Shown: piece by piece, positions 57,430-64,000 of the stretch
Numbering within the stretch: position 1 is the stretch's first letter
Layout of the letters: every line of letters starts with the position of its first letter
From: Cognatundibacterium griseum
GTDB taxonomy: Bacteria > Pseudomonadota > Gammaproteobacteria > Burkholderiales > Burkholderiaceae_D
Assembly (NCBI RefSeq): GCF_014284195.1
Contig: NZ_JACOGC010000001.1
Location: forward strand, 186,001-250,000
Direction: 5' to 3'
DNA length: 64,000 nt
Translations under genes and position numbers: made by a program
Notes under the pieces: generated by a model
Databases searched by the model: none
What the model was told of the DNA's origin: nothing
Seen by the model: the letters and a program-made list of their open reading frames with translations, nothing else

Positions 57430-57457
57430 TCATTCTGGCACGGCGGTCATTCTGGCA
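57430..57457. repeat. Direct repeat in the dnaA-dnaN gap
   Basis: TCATTCTGGCA occurs twice, at 57430-57440 and 57447-57457, with a 17-bp period. The second copy ends 20 bp downstream of the dnaA stop codon. It may be a regulator site for dnaN; nothing else in the gap was recognised. Confidence 0.45.
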
Positions 57458-57477
57458 ACCTGTTTGCTTCATACCGG

Positions 57478-58869
57478 TTAACCTTTGAGTGTCTGTTCCA
57501 GCACATGCAGCTCGTGATTGCACTCCGGGTTTTTGGTGCGGTCCGCCGCAATCTTGCGGACTGCATGCAAGACCGTGGTGTGATCGCGCCCGCCGAACAG
57601 CTCGCCGATTTCCGGCAAACTTTTCTGCGTCAGTTCTTTTGCCAGATACATCGCAATCTGGCGCGGTCTGGCGATATTGGCCGGACGTTTTTTCGAATAC
57701 ATATCCGCGACTTTGATGTTGAAAAAGTCAGCCACGGTTTTCTGGATATTTTCTACCGAGATCTGGCGGTTCTGCACCGACAGCAAATCTTTCAGCGCTT
57801 CCTTGACGACATCAATCGTGATGTCTTTGCCGTGGAAACGGGAATACGCCAGAATCTTGCGCAATGCGCCTTCGAGTTCACGTACGTTTGAGCGCAGATG
57901 TTTGGCAACGAAAAACGCGACGTCATCCGAAAAATGCACGCCTTCGGAATGGGCTTTTTTGAGCAGAATGGCAACCCGCATTTCCAGTTCCGGCGGCTCG
58001 ATCGCGACCGTCAGGCCCGAGTCGAAACGCGAAATCAGACGGTCATCCATGCCGGTGATTTCTTTCGGATAAGTATCGCTGGTGATGATGATCTGTTTTT
58101 TTGCCGCGATCAGCGCTTCAAAGGCATAGAAAAATTCTTCCTGCGTCCGGCTCTTGCCGCCGAAAAACTGAATATCATCAATCAGCAACAGATCGAGCGA
58201 GTGGTAGTAGCGTTTGAATTCGTCGAAACCTTTGCGCTGGTAGGCGGTGACTACGTCGCGCACATACTGTTCGGCGTGGATGTAGCGGATTTTGGCATTG
58301 GGGTTATCGACCAGAATCTGGTTGCCGATCGCGTGGATCAGGTGAGTCTTGCCGAGTCCGACGCCGCCATACAGAAACAGTGGGTTATAGGACACACCCG
58401 GATTATTCGCCACCTGGATGGCCGCCGCGCGTGCGAGTTGATTCGCCTTACCGGTCACAAAACTGTCGAATGTCAGTTCGACGTTGATGCGGCTCAGGTC
58501 GCGCCGCGGCGAGACTTCGGGTGTGCTGCTTTCATTGACAATTTCGACAGAAGCCGTGCCCGGCTCTGTATCCTGGGCGCCATGGCGGACTGTCGCCGGT
58601 GCCGGGGCGGCCGCTGGCTTCTTTCCGCCGCGCGGGTCCAGCACGAACTGCACCTCAACCGCATCGTCCCAGTACTGATTGGCCAGCTCGCTGATGCGAT
58701 TGGCGAATTGCGCCTTGACCCAATCCAGCTTGAAGCGGTTGGGCGCGGCAATGCGCAGCTTGCCGTTCTCGAAATCAAGCGGGACAAGCGGTTTGATCCA
58801 GGCGCTGAATTGTTGCGAAGGAAGCTCTTGCTCTAGTTGTGACGAACAGGCTTGCCAGAAATTTTCCAT
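57478..58869 (-). CDS. dnaA: Chromosomal replication initiator protein DnaA
   Basis: 463 residues. Domain I (about 1-90) begins [28 protein letters not shown], followed by a short linker (domain II, about 90-125). The AAA+ domain III (about 130-345) has Walker [10 protein letters not shown] and Walker [11 protein letters not shown], with the sensor II region RELEGALRK. The DNA-binding domain IV ends with the signature [16 protein letters not shown]. It binds DnaA boxes at the origin to open the duplex. ATG 58869 gives the family start. The gene is divergent from rpmH across a 517-bp gap with a perfect DnaA box and is the first gene of the dnaA-dnaN-gyrB cluster. Confidence 0.99.
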   Translation of the reverse strand: MENFWQACSSQLEQELPSQQFSAWIKPLVPLDFENGKLRIAAPNRFKLDWVKAQFANRISELANQYWDDAVEVQFVLDPRGGKKPAAAPAPATVRHGAQDTEPGTASVEIVNESSTPEVSPRRDLSRINVELTFDSFVTGKANQLARAAAIQVANNPGVSYNPLFLYGGVGLGKTHLIHAIGNQILVDNPNAKIRYIHAEQYVRDVVTAYQRKGFDEFKRYYHSLDLLLIDDIQFFGGKSRTQEEFFYAFEALIAAKKQIIITSDTYPKEITGMDDRLISRFDSGLTVAIEPPELEMRVAILLKKAHSEGVHFSDDVAFFVAKHLRSNVRELEGALRKILAYSRFHGKDITIDVVKEALKDLLSVQNRQISVENIQKTVADFFNIKVADMYSKKRPANIARPRQIAMYLAKELTQKSLPEIGELFGGRDHTTVLHAVRKIAADRTKNPECNHELHVLEQTLKG

Positions 58870-59163
58870 GAATAACTTTACTGTATTAAATGCAAATGCG
58901 CGGTCCGCATCTATTCAAACCGTACAGAACCTGGGCAAGTACCGGGAAGCAACCCGGAAGGCAGGATCCGCAACAGTTCTTTAACCTGTCCGGGCAATGA
59001 TCGAATTTGCCCGGAAAGTTGCCTGAAAGGCATAAACCGGTGCCGCGCTAATCCTCTATTTTAACCGCGACTGACCGAGTTATCCACAGCCGCCGCATTA
59101 AATTTATTCTGTGCGCTGCAGCAGCCGGGAAATATGAGGATGATTAAAATTTGCGCTAAGTGA
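58870..59163. other. Candidate oriC / dnaA upstream region
   Basis: The dnaA-rpmH gap is a usual place for the bacterial chromosomal origin. One perfect DnaA box, TTATCCACA, stands at 59080-59088 on the plus strand, beside AT-rich stretches (59096-59112 and 59148-59156). A perfect 8-bp inverted repeat (CCGGGCAA, 58990-58997, with TTGCCCGG, 59007-59014) lies in the likely dnaA leader. No other perfect DnaA box was found in the gap, so the origin core may be elsewhere or may use weaker boxes. Confidence 0.45.
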
Positions 59164-59193
59164 TTGACACGTAAGCTAAAAATGGTGTCTAAT
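59164..59193 (+). promoter_or_regulatory. Promoter of the rpmH operon
   Basis: TTGACA (59164-59169), an 18-bp spacer and TCTAAT (59188-59193) give a strong sigma-70 promoter. A leader of about 185 nt follows. Within it AAAGGC (59293-59298) can pair with GCCTTT (59336-59341) around a GTCGT-ACGC-ACGAC hairpin (59321-59334). Confidence 0.7.
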
Positions 59194-59386
59194 TCAGGGT
59201 TCCCTACCCTCTTTTATTGGATAGTGCATTGCCTCTACGTCTGTATGGGTACTGCAGCAGCCATGAGCAGCGGTTTTGGGGCAGTAAAGGCGAAAGGCCT
59301 GACGAAATGCGTGAGCCGAAGTCGTACGCACGACAGCCTTTATCCGTAATTCCGATTTTTTTTATTGCTCAAATAGCGAGACCAAC

Positions 59387-59521
59387 ATGAAACGTACTTA
59401 CCAACCTTCCGTCGTTCGCCGCAAGCGCACTCACGGTTTCCGCGCACGTATGGCAACCCGCGGTGGCCGCGCTGTTCTGAATGCACGCCGTGCCAAAGGC
59501 CGTAAACGCCTGGCAGCCTGA
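59387..59521 (+). CDS. rpmH: 50S ribosomal protein L34
   Basis: 44 residues, too short for many gene finders. The sequence [20 protein letters not shown] continues with [24 protein letters not shown], the full canonical L34. It is a structural component of the large ribosomal subunit. It is the first gene of rpmH-rnpA-yidD-yidC and is divergent from dnaA, exactly the conserved arrangement at bacterial origins. The ATG at 59387 has a weak GCGAGA ribosome site. The long leader may carry regulation (see findings). Confidence 0.98.
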   Translation: MKRTYQPSVVRRKRTHGFRARMATRGGRAVLNARRAKGRKRLAA

Positions 59522-59560
59522 TTATCAATGTTGGTCTGCGGCGGCCCAGGCTGAAAACGC

Positions 59561-59971
59561 ATGATCAATTATTCAGCTGATTCAGTTCAGGCTGGTGCAG
59601 GCAATGCAGATTTTGCCCGTATCCGGCGTATCGTTAAAACGGATGAGTTTTCATCCGTTTTTCGTTTGCGCCCCGTGTTCAGGACATCGCACTTTGTCCT
59701 GTATGCCAGAACGAACGATTTATCGCATGCCCGCCTGGGCGTTGTGGCTGCCAAGCGGTTTGCGCCGCGCGCAGTCACGCGCAACACGATCAAACGTGTC
59801 ACGCGTGAGATTTTCAGGTGCGCTGCGCTGAAAAACGTTGATTGCATCGTGCGCCTGTCCCGGCCGGTCAATAGTAAAGACGGCCCTGCCACGACTGCCC
59901 GCCTCAGGCGGGAGTTGAGGGCGGAGATTTTGCGCCTGTTCGCGGCGCCAGCTTGCCAGCAAACGGGTTGA
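59561..59971 (+). CDS. rnpA: Ribonuclease P protein component
   Basis: 136 residues. The RNase P protein core runs from about residue 20 to 125, with [23 protein letters not shown] and the RNR-type motif [25 protein letters not shown] that contacts the RNase P RNA. It assists the RNA subunit in trimming the 5' ends of tRNA precursors. The first 18 residues ([18 protein letters not shown]) are not part of the fold, so the true start could lie further in. It stands 39 bp after rpmH and one base before the yidD start, consistent with one operon. Confidence 0.95.
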   Translation: MINYSADSVQAGAGNADFARIRRIVKTDEFSSVFRLRPVFRTSHFVLYARTNDLSHARLGVVAAKRFAPRAVTRNTIKRVTREIFRCAALKNVDCIVRLSRPVNSKDGPATTARLRRELRAEILRLFAAPACQQTG

Positions 59972-59972
59972 T

Positions 59973-60272
59973 ATGAAAACGCTGCTGCTCCTGTTATTGC
60001 GCTTTTACAAGTATGCAATCAGCCCTATGCTGGGGCAGAACTGCCGTTTTTATCCCAGTTGTTCCGAATATGCGGCCGAAGCAATCCGGTTGCATGGCGC
60101 CGCCAGAGGCAGCTATCTGGCGGGCCGGCGTTTGTGCAAATGCCATCCCTGGCATCCGGGCGGTGTCGATCATGTTCCGCCTGCTGCTGAAAAAACAGAA
60201 ACCATCCCCACATCCGGCAAGTGTCACCATGAACATCCTGGTGATGCTGGTCATTCTTCACATCTTTCCTGA
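59973..60272 (+). CDS. yidD: Membrane protein insertion efficiency factor YidD
   Basis: 99 residues. The conserved block [62 protein letters not shown] (about 9-70) is the YidD/DUF37 domain with its three conserved Cys (about 24, 30 and 55) and an extra Cys at 57. An amphipathic N-terminal helix should hold it at the inner membrane. It assists membrane protein insertion with YidC, encoded 8 bp downstream. The tail of about 30 residues ([19 protein letters not shown]) is longer than in many relatives. The ATG at 59973 is one base from the rnpA stop, implying coupled translation. Confidence 0.94.
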   Translation: MKTLLLLLLRFYKYAISPMLGQNCRFYPSCSEYAAEAIRLHGAARGSYLAGRRLCKCHPWHPGGVDHVPPAAEKTETIPTSGKCHHEHPGDAGHSSHLS

Positions 60273-60280
60273 CATAAAAA

Positions 60281-62023
60281 ATGGATATCAAACGTACCGT
60301 CCTGTGGGTTATTTTTTCCATGTCGTTGCTGCTGTTATGGGATAACTGGATGCGCCATAACGGCAAATCCTCGATGTTTTTCCCGGCAGCCAGCACACAG
60401 CAGGCTAAGCCGGCTGCGGCCTCTGCGACAGGCGCTGCTGGCGTCGCTGCTCCTGCAGTCAATTCCGGCAGTGTTGCCGCCAGTGCTGCGGACACCACTG
60501 CGGTTGCCGCCAAAACTGAACTGATCACGATCACGACGGATGTGATTAAGGTGGATATTGATACGCTGGGCGGCGAGGTCAGACGGCTGGAATTGCTGAA
60601 ATATAAGGATCATCCGGCACCGGAACATTTTTATCTGCCATTCCTGGAAGCGGTCGGCCTGAAAGAAAAAGCTAAAACGGAACGGAATGTGGTGTTGTTT
60701 GATGCCGGTGAAACCCGTACTTATCTGGCGCAAACAGGCCTGGCGAATGCAGCTTTGCCGAATCACAAGTCCGTGTTTACCGCCTTGCCGGGCAAGCGCA
60801 GTCTTGACGGCGCTGACAGCGTGCAGCTGGTGCTGGAATCGCAGCAGGGCGGTGTGAAACTGACCAAAACGTTGACCTTCAAAAAAGGTGATTATGCGAT
60901 TGGCGTCAAACACACGGTGACCAATAACACGGCAGCGCCGATTACGCCGGCACTGTACCTGCAACTGATTCATGACGGCACCAAGCCTGCCGGCGGTTCT
61001 ATGTTTACCGGCCCGAGCGAGTTTTACGCACCGGCAATTTATACTGAGTCAGAGAAATTCCAGAAGCTCGATTTTGAAAAAATCCACAAGGCCGAGCAGG
61101 AACAGCCTGGCAGCAGCAATAACAGTCATGTGAAATCGGCAGATAATGGCTGGGTTGCCGTGATTCAGCATTTCTTTGTATCGGCATTTGTGCCTCAGGA
61201 CAAAGGACCGCGTGAATTCCGTACCGAGAAGGTTCGCGATAACGTGTATTCCGTCAGCACCATTCTGCAGCTGGGTACGATTGCACCGGGTGCGGCTAAA
61301 GACAGCGACGCTGTGCTGTATTCCGGCCCGCAATCGACCGCGACGCTGGAGAAAATTGCGCCGGGTCTGGAGCTGGTGAAGGATTACGGTATTCTCGCCA
61401 TCATCGCCAAGCCTTTGTTCTGGCTGATGGAGCTGATTCATGGCCTGATCGGTAACTGGGGCTGGACGATTGTTGTGTTTACGATCTCGATCAAACTGGC
61501 ACTGTTCCCGCTGTCGGCTGCCGGTTATCGCAGCATGGCAAAAATGAAGGTCGTCACACCGAAGATGCAGGCAGTGCGCGAACGTTATAAAAACGATCCG
61601 CAAAAAATGAATCAGGCCATGATGGAGTTGTACAAAACCGAGAAAATCAATCCTCTTGGCGGCTGTTTCCCTATCCTGATCCAGATGCCGGTGTTCCTGG
61701 CGCTGTACTGGGTCTTGCAGGCCAGCGTGGAAATGCGCGGCGCACCTTGGACCGGCTGGATTACCGACCTGACTTCGCCGGATCCGCTGTTTATTTTGCC
61801 GCTGATTTATGCAATTTCGATGTTCATCACGACCAAGCTCAATCCGGCGCCGGCTGATCCGGTGCAGGCGAAGATGATGATGTTCATGCCGCTGATTTTC
61901 TCGGTCATGTTCTTCTTCTTCCCGTCCGGTCTGGTGCTGTACTGGGTTGTGAACAACATCCTGTCGATTGGCCAGCAATGGGTGATTAACAATAAGCTGA
62001 TCCCGCCTGAACATAAGGCGTAA
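60281..62023 (+). CDS. yidC: Membrane protein insertase YidC
   Basis: 580 residues. An N-terminal membrane helix (about 5-22) is followed by an Ala-rich linker (about 30-75) and the large periplasmic P1 domain (about 80-350) typical of Gram-negative YidC. The conserved core with five helices starts near LVKDYGILAIIAKPLFWLMELIHGLIGNWGWTIVVFT and holds PKMQAVRERYKNDPQKMNQAMMELYKTEKINPLGGCFPILIQMPVFLALYWVL. The protein inserts or folds inner-membrane proteins alone or with SecYEG. It ends with a basic tail (NKLIPPEHKA). It is the last gene of the rpmH operon before a strong terminator. Confidence 0.98.
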   Translation: MDIKRTVLWVIFSMSLLLLWDNWMRHNGKSSMFFPAASTQQAKPAAASATGAAGVAAPAVNSGSVAASAADTTAVAAKTELITITTDVIKVDIDTLGGEVRRLELLKYKDHPAPEHFYLPFLEAVGLKEKAKTERNVVLFDAGETRTYLAQTGLANAALPNHKSVFTALPGKRSLDGADSVQLVLESQQGGVKLTKTLTFKKGDYAIGVKHTVTNNTAAPITPALYLQLIHDGTKPAGGSMFTGPSEFYAPAIYTESEKFQKLDFEKIHKAEQEQPGSSNNSHVKSADNGWVAVIQHFFVSAFVPQDKGPREFRTEKVRDNVYSVSTILQLGTIAPGAAKDSDAVLYSGPQSTATLEKIAPGLELVKDYGILAIIAKPLFWLMELIHGLIGNWGWTIVVFTISIKLALFPLSAAGYRSMAKMKVVTPKMQAVRERYKNDPQKMNQAMMELYKTEKINPLGGCFPILIQMPVFLALYWVLQASVEMRGAPWTGWITDLTSPDPLFILPLIYAISMFITTKLNPAPADPVQAKMMMFMPLIFSVMFFFFPSGLVLYWVVNNILSIGQQWVINNKLIPPEHKA

Positions 62024-62032
62024 CAGCCAGCC

Positions 62033-62061
62033 AAAAAAGCCCGCTGACTGCGGGCTTTTTT
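62033..62061 (+). terminator. Rho-independent terminator after yidC
   Basis: AAAAAAGCCCGC (62033-62044) pairs with GCGGGCTTTTTT (62050-62061) across a 5-nt loop, giving a 12-bp stem. Confidence 0.93.
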
Positions 62062-62203
62062 GTTTCGGGCACGGTCTCATTCGCAGTCTGTCTGAGACGG
62101 CATGAGACATTCAGGGCGGCATCCTGTATATCTGTGGCATTTGCGTCACAGCACCGGTTAAAATTCCGCACCTCCGGAGTGCGGGCAACGATAAAATTTC
62201 ATC

Positions 62204-63610
62204 ATGATTTACGATCCTGTTCCCATTGCCGCCATCGCTACCGCACCCGGACGCGGCGGCATCGGCGTCGTCCGCATTTCTGGCAGAAATCTGGCACCCA
62301 TTATCCGCACTTTGTTTGGTGATACGGCGTTGAAACCGCGCCATGCCAGCTATCTGCCATTCCGGCACGCTGACGGCAGCATCATCGATCAGGGGATTGT
62401 GCTGTATTTCAACGCCCCGCATTCATACACCGGCGAGGAAGTGCTCGAATTACAGGGGCACGGCGGCCCGGTGGTGATGCAGATGCTGCTGAGCCGCTGC
62501 CTGGAGGCCGGTAAAGATGCCGGTTTGCGGCTGGCGCAGCCGGGTGAATTCACCCAGCGCGCTTTTCTGAACGACAAGCTCGATCTGGCGCAGGCGGAAG
62601 CGGTGTCTGATCTGATCGAAGCCTCTACCGAAGCGGCTGCCAAGTCCGCATCACAATCCTTGTCCGGTGTGTTTTCCAAAGTGATTCACGAACTGGTCGA
62701 CAAGGTCGTGCACCTGCGCATGCTGGTCGAAGCGACGCTGGATTTTCCGGAAGAAGAAATCGATTTCCTGGAAAAATCCGATGCGCGCGGCCAGCTCTCG
62801 GCAATACAGGCTGCGCTGCAAAAAGTATTCGACCAGGCCGCACAGGGCGCTTTGTTGCGCGCCGGCCTGAATGTGGTGCTTGCTGGTCAGCCGAATGTCG
62901 GCAAGTCGTCTTTGCTGAATGCGCTGGCCGGTGACGATGTCGCGATTGTCACGCCGATTGCCGGCACCACCCGCGACAAAGTGACCGAAACGATCCACAT
63001 CGAAGGCATACCGCTGAATATCATCGATACGGCTGGTATCCGCCATGAACACGATGATGCGGAACCAGGCGGTATCGTCAATGCGATTGATACGGTCGAG
63101 CGGATCGGCATCGAACGTACCTGGGCGGAAGTGGAAAAAGCCGATGTGATTCTGCATCTGCTGGACGCCAGCCGGGGGCCGACCCGGGCTGATGAAGCGA
63201 TTGTGGCGCGCTTTCCCGACGGTGTGCCGGTGATCCGCGTGTGGAATAAAATCGATCTGTCCGGTCATCATCCCAGCGTCGACCGGATGAATGATGCAAC
63301 GCATATTTACTTGTCAGCCCAGGATCATGCCGGTATTGATTTATTGCGCCAGGAATTGCTGCGCATCGCAGGCTGGGAGCAGACCGGCGAATCACTTTAC
63401 CTCGCGCGTGAACGCCACCTGATCGCCCTGAAACACGCGCATGAGCATTTGCAAAGCGCTGCGGAATATGCCGCTCAGAACGACCAGTCGCTGGATCTGT
63501 TTGCTGAAGAACTGCGCCTGACGCAAGACCGTCTGAACAGCATCACCGGTGAATTCAGTTCCGATGATTTGCTGGGCGTGATTTTTTCCCGTTTCTGCAT
63601 CGGGAAATAG
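62204..63610 (+). CDS. mnmE: tRNA uridine-5-carboxymethylaminomethyl modification GTPase MnmE
   Basis: 468 residues. The N-terminal folate-binding domain (about 1-125) starts [25 protein letters not shown]. The helical domain is interrupted by the G domain (about 222-390), with G1 [15 protein letters not shown]3 DTAGI and G4 NKID. The C-terminus ends in CIGK, the conserved C-x-G-K motif needed for tRNA modification. With MnmG it makes the cmnm5 group at wobble uridine 34. It lies 180 bp after yidC behind a terminator, so it has its own promoter in that gap. This is the usual final member of the gene cluster next to the origin. Confidence 0.98.
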   Translation: MIYDPVPIAAIATAPGRGGIGVVRISGRNLAPIIRTLFGDTALKPRHASYLPFRHADGSIIDQGIVLYFNAPHSYTGEEVLELQGHGGPVVMQMLLSRCLEAGKDAGLRLAQPGEFTQRAFLNDKLDLAQAEAVSDLIEASTEAAAKSASQSLSGVFSKVIHELVDKVVHLRMLVEATLDFPEEEIDFLEKSDARGQLSAIQAALQKVFDQAAQGALLRAGLNVVLAGQPNVGKSSLLNALAGDDVAIVTPIAGTTRDKVTETIHIEGIPLNIIDTAGIRHEHDDAEPGGIVNAIDTVERIGIERTWAEVEKADVILHLLDASRGPTRADEAIVARFPDGVPVIRVWNKIDLSGHHPSVDRMNDATHIYLSAQDHAGIDLLRQELLRIAGWEQTGESLYLARERHLIALKHAHEHLQSAAEYAAQNDQSLDLFAEELRLTQDRLNSITGEFSSDDLLGVIFSRFCIGK

Positions 63611-63836
63611 GAGGTCGCTCAGGGTTTGCTAAGTTGAACAAGCAGATTTTAATTTCTACTATGAGAAATGCAGGTTGTTTGCTTAGTTTGGCTATGGTTA
63701 TGCGGAGAAGTTGCGCGTGTCTGGGGCTACTTACCAAAATCGAGGGAGGACTTTCCTCCCAAGGAATCGATGTGAAGACCCAACGACCGGCGGAGACCGG
63801 CGAGTAGCAGACGATCATGGTAAGTCAAGGATTTAA

Positions 63837-64000
63837 ATGAATAAAATAGTTCTTCAATTTCTATTTTTTGTGGGCAGCATACTTGTCACGGGCGCTGCGC
63901 TGGCCGAACGAACGCTTGTGGAAGCAGAGATTCAAATTGACGGGCTGCAGCGACGTTACTACCACTTGCAAGACGTCACGTTAGATGAAAAACCAACACC
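63837..64000 (+). CDS. Secreted protein, truncated by the window end
   Basis: Only the first 54 codons are visible. A signal peptide (MNKIVLQFLFFVGSILVTG, cleavage near AALAE) is followed by RTLVEAEIQIDGLQRRYYHLQDVTLDEKPTP. AAGGA stands 7 bases upstream of the ATG at 63837. The strand RTLVEAEIQIDGLQRRYYHL followed by a Pro-containing turn resembles the start of secreted feruloyl/polyhydroxybutyrate-type esterases, but this is a guess from little sequence. The coding part is more AT-rich than mnmE. The gap 63611-63836 shows no gene or clear terminator. Confidence 0.6.
   Translation, partial: MNKIVLQFLFFVGSILVTGAALAERTLVEAEIQIDGLQRRYYHLQDVTLDEKPT

Noticed and set aside
59164-59349. 61-codon frame across the rpmH leader
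   Set aside because: Its start overlaps the rpmH promoter and the region is better explained as a structured leader.

Overview
The window looks like chromosomal DNA of a betaproteobacterium of the Burkholderiales, most like Oxalobacteraceae; this is inferred from gene content and order, not from a database search. It is GC-rich (roughly 55-60% by eye) and contains the replication-origin neighbourhood: dnaA-dnaN-gyrB on the minus strand facing away from rpmH-rnpA-yidD-yidC-mnmE on the plus strand. A phasin next to a thiolase points to polyhydroxyalkanoate storage. The 180-kDa class NAD-glutamate dehydrogenase also fits this group.

Layout. 1-8.1 kb: a TonB-domain periplasmic protein, an M3 peptidase, an MFS carrier translationally coupled to an unannotated 44-residue membrane protein, a GAF-histidine kinase, and an Ada-AraC-AlkA fusion with an adjacent Ogt (alkylation repair). 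8.1-12 kb: phasin, acetyl-CoA acetyltransferase and a POT peptide transporter. 12.2-18.7 kb: a secreted S9 peptidase, a lone receiver protein, a LytS/LytTR-type two-component pair and an EamA exporter. 18.8-31.2 kb: CocE-type hydrolase, degenerate GGDEF protein, PLP-dependent deaminase/desulfhydrase family enzyme, a DEAD-box helicase with two RNA-binding domains, a secreted GH13 enzyme, a papain-like/alpha-beta hydrolase fusion, a lipoprotein parvulin and an unknown protein. 31.4-45.7 kb: NAD-GDH, GNAT, M13 peptidase, luciferase-like oxidoreductase, an RND pump with lipoprotein adaptor, and a low-molecular-weight phosphatase. 45.9-50.9 kb: two tandem Asr-like small periplasmic proteins with the same structured leader, an M23 peptidase, small unknowns, a DTW-domain tRNA modification enzyme and a GST. 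Several secreted or periplasmic peptidases and hydrolases together with a peptide transporter suggest peptide scavenging.

The most unusual locus is 51.1-53.4 kb. It is an AT-rich two-gene insertion beside gyrB: a 73-residue XRE protein that resembles restriction-modification controller (C) proteins, with a C-box-like operator just upstream. It is coupled to a 661-residue protein that joins a PD-(D/E)XK nuclease-like domain to a DUF2075 P-loop helicase. No methyltransferase is present, so it may be a C-protein-timed defence module that is not a classical R-M system.

Other notable structure: a 79-bp element present twice (18.66 and 36.77 kb) whose inner hairpin changes sequence but keeps its pairing; paired operator-like sites around the phasin promoter; 11-bp tandem repeats before the gene at 30,645; and an inverted REP-like pair between dnaN and gyrB. 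No tRNA, rRNA, CRISPR array, IS element or integrase was seen.
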